Of a stretch of 64,000 nucleotides of DNA, positions 34,232-45,576 are shown piece by piece. Numbering within the stretch: position 1 is the stretch's first letter; each line of letters opens with the position of its first letter. A program made the translations under genes and the position numbers. Where the stretch lies: NCBI GenBank assembly GCA_923172585.1, contig OV298644.1, positions 1,257,427 to 1,321,426 of the forward strand. Direction: 5' to 3'. This stretch comes from Haemophilus influenzae (GTDB lineage: Bacteria; Pseudomonadota; Gammaproteobacteria; Enterobacterales; Pasteurellaceae). The notes under the pieces were generated by a model. The model searched no databases, had not been told where the DNA came from, and saw only the letters and a list, made by a program, of their open reading frames with translations.

Positions 34232-34754
34232 ATGAATAACAAAAATTGCACTTTTTTTCTTTGTTCTGCGTCATTATTGGAAGTTTATTTACTTCACAAT
34301 TTTCGATTGCAGAAAATGATTCTAGTGCAGAATTGATTCTGAAGATAAAAAAGCATTTAATTCCGATGTTTCAAATAATGATGCTCAAAAACTAGCTCAA
34401 AGTATTGAATTTAAAGTTTATAAAATAGATGAAACCACTTCATCAGAAAGTATTTATGAATCTCCAACTGGAATTTGTCAGGGATTTAAGATTACAAGAG
34501 GTGTAGATTACACAAATTCGACTTACCATTATCTTTATCCAGACAATAGAGGAGAATTCTATGGCAGTGTGGTTGGTGCAACTATTTATAACCAAAAAGA
34601 TCCTCAAAATTTAAGTTATGCGCCAGTTTATTCAATTACAGATAAAGATTTATCTAAGCGTATTCAGTTAAAAGAAAATAAAACATTAAAGGAAAAAGCA
34701 GCGAATTATGTATCAGAAGGTAGGGCTGTATTAACTGACGTAATTTGTAAATAG
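34232..34754 (+). pseudogene. exported protein of unknown function, two frameshifts
   Basis: I do not recognise the family. The ATG at 34232 has AGGA ahead of it. Adding one A in the A5 run at 34240-34244 restores a signal peptide (L-H-F-F-S-L-F-C-V-I-I-G to F-S-I-A), and adding one A near 34333 restores the body. The joined product is about 174 residues and ends D-V-I-C-K. The mature part is polar, with two Cys (G-I-C-Q-G and V-I-C-K) that could form a disulfide, and a T-Y-H-Y-L-Y-P-D segment. It is followed 10 bp later by a lipoprotein gene. Either a decayed gene or two base-call errors. Confidence 0.6.
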
Positions 34755-34764
34755 GATGTATTTA

Positions 34765-35064
34765 ATGAGAAAAATAGTTTTTGTTAGTTGTGTAATTTTA
34801 GGTTTAGCAGCATGTTCATCTCAACCAGAACAAATTGGTGGCGGTGTTTACGATATGAAAACTGTGCAAGAATATAATGCTCGAGTTATTAGTGGTAATA
34901 CTGTTACACAAACTCAAAAGGATAAGATAACGCAACAAATTGATACAAGTTTAAAATTAAACCAAAGTGACAATAAAGTTAAAACGAGAACAAGACGTGT
35001 ATTGCCTGTTCTTCCAGTTACACCAAGCGTCGGATATCATTATAATTATCACTATTTTAGATAA
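34765..35064 (+). CDS. small lipoprotein of unknown function
   Basis: 99 residues from the ATG at 34765, chosen because AGGA lies 8 nt ahead. An upstream ATG at 34756 would add three residues. The signal peptide ends in a lipobox L-A-A-C (Cys17 from this start), so a lipid-anchored envelope protein is likely. The mature part is polar, then basic and proline-containing (T-R-R-V-L-P-V-L-P-V-T-P), and ends with an aromatic Y-H-Y-N-Y-H-Y-F-R tail. It probably shares a transcript with the exported protein just upstream. Function not recognised. Confidence 0.75.
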   Translation: MRKIVFVSCVILGLAACSSQPEQIGGGVYDMKTVQEYNARVISGNTVTQTQKDKITQQIDTSLKLNQSDNKVKTRTRRVLPVLPVTPSVGYHYNYHYFR

Positions 35065-35068
35065 AAAA

Positions 35069-37120
<2,052 letters not shown>

Positions 37121-37132
37121 TTAGCGTGAAAA

Positions 37133-37155
37133 TAGACAGGTACAAAGCCTGTCTA
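37133..37155 (-). terminator. hairpin between zipA and ligA
   Basis: TAGACAGG pairs with CCTGTCTA (8 bp, 7-nt loop), followed on the minus strand by ATTTTC. It is framed by two opposed uptake signals at 37102 and 37167. It may partly terminate zipA transcripts before ligA. Confidence 0.5.
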
Positions 37156-37192
37156 AATGAATATAAAAGTGCGGTAAATTTAAGGTATGAAT

Positions 37193-38179
37193 TTACACTC
37201 GAGCAAGATAGGCTTGCTCTGCATTTGCATCAAAAATTTCTTGTTCTTCAGTCAGTATAACACCTTGTAAATCTTCGGCTAATGTATGGGCAGCACGCAT
37301 CATCATACGTAAATTAGCAAGATTATTACCTGGAGAGGGCAATTGCATAAATAATACAATTCCTATGGTGTTAAATTCCGCTAAGTTATAAGCATTGAAT
37401 GTGCCGGGTTGTTCTAAATTTGCCACACTAAAAAGCACAGGACTTGCCACACTTAAATCTAAGTGACGATGATACATTTCATCTTTACCCAAGATAAAAC
37501 CCAAGTTTTCAAGAGCCTGCACCAATTTAGCACCATTAAATTCTTCGCTAGATTTTGGAATAAGATAAAGTTGAATATAGCCAGTTGTTTGTTTTGGCTG
37601 AGCTGTCGTTTCTGCTTTTGGTTCATTGAACGAGAGGTTGTAGTCTACTTGATGCTCTTCGTGAGATAATTCTGCAAGCTGCACTCTTAATTCTGGCGAT
37701 GATGAATTAATGCCATTAAAACCAACATTTTGACTTTGTGCTTCAAGTTGTTCTAAGGTCATACTTGCGACATTATTTGCGGTTGGCATATCGTATTGAG
37801 GTTGCGTTGGTTGTATTGGCTCGGAACGATGATTCCCCATATCATAAATAGGTTGCGTGTTAGGAATAGAAATTTTGATGTCATCCACACTTTTACCGCT
37901 TTGGCGATAATCGATCAATTCAGCTTCTGATGGTAATTTTTCTGTGATCGGTTGAGGAATTGGTGTATGCCCATTTTCCACATAGGTATTTGGCGAAATA
38001 TTGTTTGGCTGTACCATTTCTTCTTGCGTATGGGATCTAGATGTTGGAGAAGTGCGGTCAAATTTATTGGCTTTATCAAAATATTTTGATTTCTCACGAC
38101 GATTTGACCATAATCCGTGTACGATTAAGGCGACAAGTGCCACGATACCCACAATAATCAAAATTGTATTTAAATCCAT
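37193..38179 (-). CDS. zipA: cell division protein ZipA
   Basis: Tethers FtsZ to the inner membrane at the division site. 328 residues: an N-terminal membrane helix (about 5-24), a short basic segment, a long Pro/Gln-rich disordered linker (about 40-195), and a C-terminal FtsZ-binding domain beginning near G-Y-I-Q-L-Y-L-I. The architecture and the zipA-ligA order match enteric bacteria. Divergent from cysZ. Confidence 0.95.
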   Translation of the reverse strand: MDLNTILIIVGIVALVALIVHGLWSNRREKSKYFDKANKFDRTSPTSRSHTQEEMVQPNNISPNTYVENGHTPIPQPITEKLPSEAELIDYRQSGKSVDDIKISIPNTQPIYDMGNHRSEPIQPTQPQYDMPTANNVASMTLEQLEAQSQNVGFNGINSSSPELRVQLAELSHEEHQVDYNLSFNEPKAETTAQPKQTTGYIQLYLIPKSSEEFNGAKLVQALENLGFILGKDEMYHRHLDLSVASPVLFSVANLEQPGTFNAYNLAEFNTIGIVLFMQLPSPGNNLANLRMMMRAAHTLAEDLQGVILTEEQEIFDANAEQAYLARV

Positions 38180-38331
38180 TTTTATTCCTTACGCGCGATA
38201 GTTCGGCGAGAGTGCTATAAATGGTGCTAATGCTACCATATTTCAGTAGGTGAAAAAATACTTCAAAGTGTGGAATTTTAAAGGAAAAGTGCGGTCTGTT
38301 TTAAGCATATTTTTATTGAAAGGAAAGAAAA

Positions 38332-39150
38332 ATGTTGAATCTTAATGAATTAAAATCTGGTTTCCATTATTTTGTGATGGGCTGGCATTTCATCACACAA
38401 AAAGGTTTGCGTCGGTTTGTTATTATCCCAATTGTGCTTAATACCATTTTGCTTTGTGGTTTATTTTGGCTTTTTATTAGCCAAATCAGCAGTGCTATTG
38501 ATTGGGTGATGAATTTTATTCCAGATTGGCTTAGTTTTCTCAGTGTCATTTTACTGACACTTTCGATTTTAACGATTTTATTGCTCTTTTATTTTACTTT
38601 TACCACGCTTTCTGGCTTTATCGCAGCCCCCTTTAATGGTTTGTTGGCGGAAAAAGTAGAAAAAATGCTGACGGGGGAAAATATTAATGATGATGGTCTT
38701 GTTGATGTAATAAAAGATGTGCCTCGTATGCTTGCTCGAGAGTGGCAAAAATTACGTTATAGCCTACCCAAAATTATCGCCTTATTTTTACTGAGTTTTA
38801 TTCCTTTGGTTGGGCAAACCATCGTGCCAGTACTTACTTTCTTGTTCACTTGTTGGATGATGGCAATTCAATATTGTGATTATCCTTTTGATAATCACAA
38901 AGTCTCTTTTGATATCATGAAAAATGCACTTGGCAATCAACGAACTCAAAGTTTAACTTTTGGTGGATTGGTTACTTGTTGCACATTTGTGCCCGTGATT
39001 AATTTATTAATTATGCCTGTTGCAGTATGTGGTGCGACGCTGATGTGGGTGGAAAATTATCGTAATGACTTAGGTTTTAATATGAATAGATCTTTTTCCT
39101 CTCAAACGGGGCTTGATGTTCGTTCAGAAAATACAGGGATTGTTAAATAG
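38332..39150 (+). CDS. cysZ: sulfate transporter CysZ
   Basis: Inner-membrane protein for sulfate uptake feeding cysteine synthesis. 272 residues with four main hydrophobic stretches and the family N-terminus [13 protein letters not shown]. The stretch [14 protein letters not shown] is conserved. Next to cysK, which supports the cysteine role. A GAAAGGAAAG ribosome site precedes the ATG. Confidence 0.92.
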   Translation: MLNLNELKSGFHYFVMGWHFITQKGLRRFVIIPIVLNTILLCGLFWLFISQISSAIDWVMNFIPDWLSFLSVILLTLSILTILLLFYFTFTTLSGFIAAPFNGLLAEKVEKMLTGENINDDGLVDVIKDVPRMLAREWQKLRYSLPKIIALFLLSFIPLVGQTIVPVLTFLFTCWMMAIQYCDYPFDNHKVSFDIMKNALGNQRTQSLTFGGLVTCCTFVPVINLLIMPVAVCGATLMWVENYRNDLGFNMNRSFSSQTGLDVRSENTGIVK

Positions 39151-39248
39151 CCTACAGTTATAAATAGATCAAATAACTATTTTTTTAATCAAAAGTGCGG
39201 TACTATAAATAAACCAACATTAACGAAGTCCAACGAAAGGGAAATATT

Positions 39249-40199
39249 ATGACAATTTATGCAGACAATTCTTATTCTATCGGAAATACGCCGCTTGTGC
39301 GTTTAAAACACTTTGGCCATAACGGCAATGTGGTGGTAAAAATTGAAGGTCGTAACCCAAGCTACAGCGTAAAATGTCGTATTGGGGCGAATATGGTGTG
39401 GCAAGCAGAAAAAGATGGCACGCTCACAAAAGGGAAAGAGATTGTAGATGCAACGAGTGGTAACACGGGCATTGCTTTGGCTTATGTTGCGGCGGCTAGA
39501 GGTTATAAAATCACACTCACCATGCCGGAAACAATGAGCCTAGAAAGAAAACGTTTATTGTGCGGATTGGGTGTGAATTTAGTGCTTACCGAAGGCGCAA
39601 AAGGAATGAAAGGCGCTATTGCGAAAGCAGAAGAAATTGTTGCTTCTGATCCAAGCCGCTATGTCATGCTTAAACAATTTGAAAATCCAGCTAACCCGCA
39701 AATTCATCGAGAAACAACAGGGCCTGAAATTTGGAAAGATACGGATGGCAAAGTCGATGTTGTTGTTGCTGGCGTAGGAACAGGTGGTTCGATTACGGGT
39801 ATTTCTCGTGCGATTAAATTAGATTTTGGTAAACAAATCACTTCTGTTGCCGTTGAGCCAGTGGAATCTCCGGTCATTAGTCAAACTTTAGCGGGTGAAG
39901 AAGTAAAACCAGGTCCACACAAAATTCAAGGTATCGGTGCGGGTTTCATTCCCAAAAATTTAGATTTATCTATTATTGATCGCGTAGAAACTGTTGATAG
40001 TGATACCGCACTTGCCACAGCTCGTCGCTTAATGGCGGAAGAAGGCATTCTGGCAGGTATTTCATCTGGTGCAGCTGTCGCGGCTGCAGATCGCTTAGCT
40101 AAATTACCAGAATTTGCCGATAAACTCATTGTCGTTATTTTGCCTTCAGCTTCTGAACGCTACTTAAGCACAGCACTGTTTGAAGGGATTGAGGGATAA
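39249..40199 (+). CDS. cysK: cysteine synthase A (O-acetylserine sulfhydrylase) CysK
   Basis: PLP enzyme making cysteine from O-acetylserine and sulfide. 316 residues; the PLP Lys42 is in N-P-S-Y-S-V-K-C-R, the substrate loop in T-S-G-N-T-G, and the phosphate-binding loop in G-T-G-G-S. 98 bp after cysZ with an uptake signal in between (39193), so it may have its own promoter. An inverted uptake-signal terminator follows. Confidence 0.97.
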   Translation: MTIYADNSYSIGNTPLVRLKHFGHNGNVVVKIEGRNPSYSVKCRIGANMVWQAEKDGTLTKGKEIVDATSGNTGIALAYVAAARGYKITLTMPETMSLERKRLLCGLGVNLVLTEGAKGMKGAIAKAEEIVASDPSRYVMLKQFENPANPQIHRETTGPEIWKDTDGKVDVVVAGVGTGGSITGISRAIKLDFGKQITSVAVEPVESPVISQTLAGEEVKPGPHKIQGIGAGFIPKNLDLSIIDRVETVDSDTALATARRLMAEEGILAGISSGAAVAAADRLAKLPEFADKLIVVILPSASERYLSTALFEGIEG

Positions 40200-40211
40200 A
40201 CAAAAAAGAAT

Positions 40212-40239
40212 AAAGTGCGGTGAATTTTCACCGCACTTT
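40212..40239. terminator. terminator of cysK made from an inverted uptake-signal pair
   Basis: AAAGTGCGGTGA / TCACCGCACTTT, 12-bp perfect stem, 4-nt loop, then TTATT. Thirteen bp after the cysK stop. Confidence 0.8.
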
Positions 40240-40446
40240 TATTAAGACTAGAGTAGTTCAATCTGAATGACATCAGATTGTTTAATCCCCTTATTTTATC
40301 CTTTCCTTCTTATTCAAAATCAATTTTTTCTTCTTTTCATATTCTGTTCATTGAATTTTTTTATTAATGCAGTAAACTAGCCACCGATTTTTAATCATCT
40401 TTCTTTTAACTTTAAATGTTACCCGCGAGTAACAAAAGGACACATC

Positions 40447-41670
40447 ATGACAAACAAAGTAAACAGTTATGGCTGGAAAGCCTTAATTGGCTCTGCCGTC
40501 GGCTATGCGATGGACGGTTTCGATCTTCTCATTTTAGGTTTCATGCTTAGTGCAATTTCCGCAGACTTAAATCTAACACCCGCCCAAGGTGGCTCTCTCG
40601 TAACTTGGACTCTGATTGGTGCCGTATTTGGCGGCATTTTATTTGGTGCATTAAGCGATAAATACGGTCGAGTACGCGTACTGACTTGGACTATTCTTCT
40701 TTTTGCGGTATTTACTGGGTTATGTGCACTTGCACAAGGTTATTGGGATTTACTGATTTATCGCACAATTGCTGGCATTGGCTTAGGCGGTGAATTTGGA
40801 ATTGGGATGGCTCTAGCGGCGGAAGCATGGCCCGCACGCCACCGAGCTAAAGCGGCATCTTATGTTGCATTAGGTTGGCAAGTCGGTGTGTTAGGTGCAG
40901 CATTGCTTACACCATTATTGCTCCAGCATATTGGCTGGCGTGGAATGTTCTTAGTGGGTATCTTCCCTGCATTTGTCGCTTGGTTCTTACGTTCTCATCT
41001 GCACGAACCTGAAATTTTCACGCAAAAACAAACCGCACTTTCAACTCAATCCAGCTTTACTGATAAATTACGTTCATTCCAGCTTCTTATTAAAGACAAA
41101 GCCACAAGCAAAATTAGCCTTGGTATCGTCGTACTCACTTCTGTACAAAACTTCGGTTATTACGGCATTATGATTTGGTTACCTAATTTCTTATCAAAAC
41201 AACTTGGATTCAGTTTAACTAAATCTGGGCTTTGGACAGCCGTTACCGTCTGCGGCATGATGGCTGGCATTTGGATTTTCGGACAACTCGCCGACCGCAT
41301 CGGACGCAAACCAAGTTTCTTACTTTTCCAATTAGGCGCAGTGATAAGTATCGTGGTTTACTCACAACTTACCGATCCTGACATCATGCTTCTTGCTGGG
41401 GCATTTTTAGGTATGTTTGTGAACGGAATGCTGGGCGGTTACGGTGCATTGATGGCGGAAGCCTACCCAACAGAAGCTCGAGCAACGGCACAAAATGTAC
41501 TTTTCAATATTGGTCGTGCCGTAGGGGGATTTGGACCTGTAGTTGTGGGTGCAGTTGTACTTGCTTACTCTTTCCAAACGGCCATCGCTCTACTTGCGAT
41601 TATCTACGTAATTGATATGTTAGCGACAATTTTCTTAATCCCTGAATTAAAAGGTAAAGCCTTAGATTAA
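40447..41670 (+). CDS. major facilitator superfamily transporter, aromatic/organic acid-type
   Basis: 407 residues and 12 predicted membrane helices. MFS signature loops are present: G-A-L-S-D-K-Y-G-R-V-R-V between helices 2 and 3, and G-Q-L-A-D-R-I-G-R-K-P in the second half. The start G-Y-A-M-D-G-F-D-L-L-I-L-G with Asp in helix 1 resembles carriers of aromatic or other organic acids. Substrate unknown. Stands alone with a GAGTAACAAAAGGA leader and a strong terminator behind it. Confidence 0.85.
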   Translation: MTNKVNSYGWKALIGSAVGYAMDGFDLLILGFMLSAISADLNLTPAQGGSLVTWTLIGAVFGGILFGALSDKYGRVRVLTWTILLFAVFTGLCALAQGYWDLLIYRTIAGIGLGGEFGIGMALAAEAWPARHRAKAASYVALGWQVGVLGAALLTPLLLQHIGWRGMFLVGIFPAFVAWFLRSHLHEPEIFTQKQTALSTQSSFTDKLRSFQLLIKDKATSKISLGIVVLTSVQNFGYYGIMIWLPNFLSKQLGFSLTKSGLWTAVTVCGMMAGIWIFGQLADRIGRKPSFLLFQLGAVISIVVYSQLTDPDIMLLAGAFLGMFVNGMLGGYGALMAEAYPTEARATAQNVLFNIGRAVGGFGPVVVGAVVLAYSFQTAIALLAIIYVIDMLATIFLIPELKGKALD

Positions 41671-41685
41671 GAAAATATAAAAGAT

Positions 41686-41714
41686 AAAAATGCTCGCCAA
41701 ATGCGAGCATTTTT
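41686..41714 (+). terminator. terminator of the MFS transporter gene
   Basis: AAAAATGCTCGC / GCGAGCATTTTT, 12-bp perfect stem, 5-nt loop, T-run. Bidirectional, also facing rfaF. Confidence 0.85.
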
Positions 41715-41778
41715 TATGAAACAAGTCATCTTATAAGTAATATCTTTATAAGTTTTCTTTTCACTAAGCAAACTTTCA

Positions 41779-42818
41779 TTATTTTGCCAACAGTTCGTTC
41801 AATTTTTCTAATGCCATTTCTGGCGTAATATCAATCAAACTTTGATGATAACCGCCCTCTTTGTCGCCTTTACGGACTTTAATTAATCCGCCTTCAATTA
41901 AACGAATAATCGTTGCCTTATCCGAAAGCGGTGGCGTATATTGCGGGCTAGTTGGGCCATAAAGTGCAATCAATGGACGATTGACTGCTGCCGCAATATG
42001 CATTAAACCACTGTCATTGGTCACGACTGCCGTACAATTTGCAATTAAATCCACCGCTTCATTCAAGTTGGTTTTTCCTGCTAAATTGACACAAAACTCA
42101 CGCAACGCTTCTGGCAGTGCTTGACGAATTTCTTCGCCCACTGGTTCATCTTTAGCAGAACCAAATAGCGCCACAGCATAGCCTTGGGTAATTAACATTT
42201 CTGCTAATTTTGCATAATGATAGTGTGGCCAACGTTTTGCTGGGCCAAATTCCGCACCAGGACAAAAACCAATAATTGGACGCTCGCCTAAAAGTGCGGT
42301 TTGTTTTTCAAATTTTTTAAGGTTTCAGCTTGTTGCGCTGGCTCAACCGTCAAATAGGGTTTCAAGACAGGAATATCATCAGCTTTTGGTACAGCATCTT
42401 TTTCAAAAGCCAATGCAACATAACGCTGCACCATCATTGGATAATCTTTTTTATTGGCTCGTAAATCATTCAATAAAATATAACGGCTTTCACCTTTCCA
42501 ACCGCGACGATGGATAATCTTTGCAAAGAAAGGAATAAACGCCGATTTCAATGAATTAGGCAAAACAATCGCCATATCATATTGTTCACGCAAAGACTTT
42601 CCTAAACGATAACGCGTTCCCAATTCAAAGGCTCCGTGCCCTAATGGCATTTCAATCGCCTTACGCACCTCTGGCATTCGCGCAAGCAAAGGCTTACACC
42701 AATTCGGTGCCATCACATCAATATTGCAGTTTGGATATTGAATTTTCAGTTGCTGGTACAAACTGTGCGACATCATCATATCGCCAACCCAAGATGGGCC
42801 AATAATTAGAATATTCAT
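41779..42818 (-). CDS. rfaF: ADP-heptose:LPS heptosyltransferase II RfaF/WaaF (frameshifted in this sequence)
   Basis: Adds the second heptose to the lipopolysaccharide inner core. Start at 42818 (M-N-I-L-I-I-G-P-S-W-V-G-D-M). The frame breaks at the T6 run 42313-42318 (A6 on the coding strand). One more A joins T-L-K-K-F-E-K to Q-T-A-L-L-G-E-R-P-I-I-G-F-C-P-G-A-E and yields 346 residues, the normal family length (GT9). Downstream C-terminal motifs are intact (T-N-D-S-G-L-M-H-I-A-A-A). A genuine loss would give a deep-rough LPS. An uptake signal sits 13 bp from the break. Confidence 0.88.
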
Positions 42819-42893
42819 TTTCTGTCTTTCAGATAAAAGTGCGGTCAAAAATACTTGTTATTATGGCACAGAGTTGAATAAAAATATGCTCCT

Positions 42894-44057
42894 TTAACAA
42901 TTTAGTCGAAACTCTTTAGGAGTCATTTCAAATTCTTTCTTAAAAACAGAGTAAAAATATTGAATTGATGGATAGCCGCAAATCTCAGCAATTTCTTGAA
43001 TAGAAATATCTGTTTGTTGTAATAAATTCTTTGCTCGGGAAATTTTTTCTTCGTGGATGACTTGGTGAATTGTTTTATTCATTTCATTCTTAAAACGTTG
43101 TTCAAGATTAGAACGTGAGGTTTCAAGATGATCTAAAACTTGTTCTACTTTAATTCGATGACAGGCACGATGACGAATATAATGCATTGCTTGAATGACA
43201 AGCGGATCTGTTAATGATCGATAATCTGTAGAATTTCGAGAGTGAACGGTAATCGGTGGAATTAAAATAGGGGTATGTGAAACTTTTTGACCATTGAGTA
43301 ATTTGTGTAATAATTTCGCAGCTTGATAACCAATCTCTCTCGTGCCTTGTTCTACGGAGGAAAGGGACATACGCGATAAATATTGGATCAATTCTTCATT
43401 ATCAATACCAACCACACAAAGCTCTTCAGGTACAGCAATTTTACTGTACTCACAAGCCTGCAATAAATGACGAGCACGCGCATCCGTAACAGCAATAATA
43501 CCAGTATGAGAAGGAAGAGATTTTAACCAGACAATTAGCTTTTGTTGCTCTTCCAACCAATTTTGAGCATGAACCTGCACACCCTCATATAGGTAAATAG
43601 GGTAATGATTTTTCTCCATCAACTCTACAAAAGCATCTCTTCGTTCTATAGACCAATGCTTATGAGTATTTACTTGCAAACCATAAAATGCAAACTGTGA
43701 CAGTCCTTTCTCCTGTAAATGAGATAAAGCCATTTCAACCAATGCCATATTATCTGTTGCTACATAAGGAAAGTGCGGATAAAAATCAGCTTGTTTATAA
43801 GATCCACCAACTGCTATAGTAGGAATAAGAGTGTGTTGCAATAATTCAACAGTTTTTGGATCATCAAAGTCTGCAATAATGCCATCAATAGAAAGTTGAT
43901 TAATAGTATCAGTATGATAGATAAATTCATCTTCTACAAAAATATCCCACATACATTGCGATGCCTGAATATATTGTCCAATACCCTCCACCACCTGCCG
44001 ATCATATACTTTGTTTGCATTAAATAAGAGGGCAATTTTGTAGTATTGTTCCGTCAT
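42894..44057 (-). CDS. xylR: xylose operon regulator XylR (AraC family)
   Basis: Activates the xylose genes when xylose is bound. 387 residues: an N-terminal LacI/periplasmic-binding-type sugar sensor (about 1-270) and a C-terminal AraC-type DNA-binding pair of helix-turn-helix motifs (D-I-S-I-Q-E-I-A-E-I-C-G-Y-P-S). The domain order and length match E. coli XylR. In E. coli xylR ends a xylFGHR operon; here nhaC and patB lie between xylH and xylR. Confidence 0.93.
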   Translation of the reverse strand: MTEQYYKIALLFNANKVYDRQVVEGIGQYIQASQCMWDIFVEDEFIYHTDTINQLSIDGIIADFDDPKTVELLQHTLIPTIAVGGSYKQADFYPHFPYVATDNMALVEMALSHLQEKGLSQFAFYGLQVNTHKHWSIERRDAFVELMEKNHYPIYLYEGVQVHAQNWLEEQQKLIVWLKSLPSHTGIIAVTDARARHLLQACEYSKIAVPEELCVVGIDNEELIQYLSRMSLSSVEQGTREIGYQAAKLLHKLLNGQKVSHTPILIPPITVHSRNSTDYRSLTDPLVIQAMHYIRHRACHRIKVEQVLDHLETSRSNLEQRFKNEMNKTIHQVIHEEKISRAKNLLQQTDISIQEIAEICGYPSIQYFYSVFKKEFEMTPKEFRLNC

Positions 44058-44121
44058 TTTATATCCTTATCTATGGGAAATTGCTATTTAAGTTATAATA
44101 GAAAAGATATTTAGCTTCAAG

Positions 44122-44154
44122 ATAAAAATAGCCAGAATAACTGGCCATTTTTAT
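44122..44154 (-). terminator. terminator between nhaC and xylR
   Basis: ATAAAAATAGCCAG / CTGGCCATTTTTAT, 14 bp with one mismatch and a 5-nt loop; T-rich on both sides. It suggests xylR is at least partly transcribed separately. Confidence 0.7.
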
Positions 44155-44168
44155 ATCCAATACCACAT

Positions 44169-45575
44169 TTATTTTTTTAGCTTCGCAATACCTATTCCAC
44201 TTGCACCATAAATAATAGCAAAGATAATACCGCTCCAACATAAAATTGCCCAAGGTAAATAAGACAATGTTGCAACACCTAATGTGCCTGCCATATATGC
44301 ACCTGCGGCAGTCCATGGCAAAATAGGTTCAATAATTGTTGCGGAGTCTTCTGCTGTTCGACTTAGATTTTTTGGATGTAATCCTTTTTCTACATACGCA
44401 TTTTTAAGCATTTCTCCTGGAATTAGAATAGAAATTTGCCCATTACAAGTAACCCCAATCATTGTTAGACCGCAAAGAATCGTTGTAATAATCAAAGAAA
44501 GAGTTGAATGAACAAAGGTGAGTAATTTTTGAATAATCACGGTTAATGCACCGCTCAATTGTAATACACCTGCAAATGACAATGCACAGAAACAAATTAA
44601 TAGTGTTCCCATCATTGAGTTCATTCCACCACGATTCAACAAACGACTTAAATCAGAGCTAACTGAAGTATGGTGAATCATTGAGGTATCAAATCCATTA
44701 ACTGCGCTATTAATCACATCAGATAGAGAGAATTTTTGAATTAAGATAGCATTAATAATTGCGATAAATGCTGATAATAACATCACTGGAATAGTCGGTT
44801 TCTTAGTAATAGATCCCCATAATACAATAGCGACTGGAATAAGTAATAGAAAGTTAAAATGATAAACTTGCTCTAACTCATGAATCATTGTATTTACTTT
44901 TTCTGGAGTCGCTACATTAGAAAAATCGTAGTTTAAACCATATACCACATAGACAGTAGCCGAAAGAATAAAAGATGGTAATGTTGTATAAAGTAAGTGA
45001 ACTATATGCTCATATAAATCTACGCCAGCAGCTGCGGATGCAATATTGGTTGTATCAGATAATGGCGATAATTTATCTCCAAAATACGCACTAGCGACCA
45101 CAGCACCTGCCGTAGCAGCCAAATTGGCGTCTAATCCAATCGCAACTCCCATAAATGCCACACCAACAGTCCCTGCTGACCCCCAAGAAGTTCCAGTACA
45201 AATGGAAACAATAGCAGTAAGGAATAAGGCTGTCACATAAAGATATTCTGGTGATATTGCTTTTAGTCCGTAGTAGATCATCATAGGAATTGTTCCTCCA
45301 CTAATCCAAGTTCCAATTAATAATCCTACAGTAATTAAAATTAATAGCGCAGGCATTGTTTTAGCTATTTTTTCTGAAATGGCGTCTAAAATATCTAAAT
45401 AGCAATGACCTAATTTAATAACTAAAAAACCAGCAAATACCGTTGAAATAATCATTAATGGCTCTGCTGGCAAATCAAATAAAGCATACCCAAGCCCTAA
45501 CAGTAATAGCATCACAATGATTGGTGAAAAAGCTTCTAATGTTGTTGGCATTCTTGTGCGATGAGTGGTTTTCAT
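44169..45575 (-). CDS. nhaC: NhaC-family antiporter / carboxylate or amino acid carrier
   Basis: 468-residue membrane protein with about 11-12 helices of the NhaC Na+/H+ antiporter family. Conserved acidic motifs include G-D-K-L-S-P-L-S-D-T-T and the end segment S-A-T-I-I-E-P-I-L-P-W. The family also contains malate:lactate and amino acid exchangers, so sodium/proton exchange is not certain. Its ATG is 1 bp beyond the patB stop, so its ribosome site (AGGGAG) lies inside patB and the pair is translationally coupled. I saw no uptake signal inside it. Confidence 0.85.
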   Translation of the reverse strand: MKTTHRTRMPTTLEAFSPIIVMLLLLGLGYALFDLPAEPLMIISTVFAGFLVIKLGHCYLDILDAISEKIAKTMPALLILITVGLLIGTWISGGTIPMMIYYGLKAISPEYLYVTALFLTAIVSICTGTSWGSAGTVGVAFMGVAIGLDANLAATAGAVVASAYFGDKLSPLSDTTNIASAAAGVDLYEHIVHLLYTTLPSFILSATVYVVYGLNYDFSNVATPEKVNTMIHELEQVYHFNFLLLIPVAIVLWGSITKKPTIPVMLLSAFIAIINAILIQKFSLSDVINSAVNGFDTSMIHHTSVSSDLSRLLNRGGMNSMMGTLLICFCALSFAGVLQLSGALTVIIQKLLTFVHSTLSLIITTILCGLTMIGVTCNGQISILIPGEMLKNAYVEKGLHPKNLSRTAEDSATIIEPILPWTAAGAYMAGTLGVATLSYLPWAILCWSGIIFAIIYGASGIGIAKLKK

Positions 45576-45576
45576 A

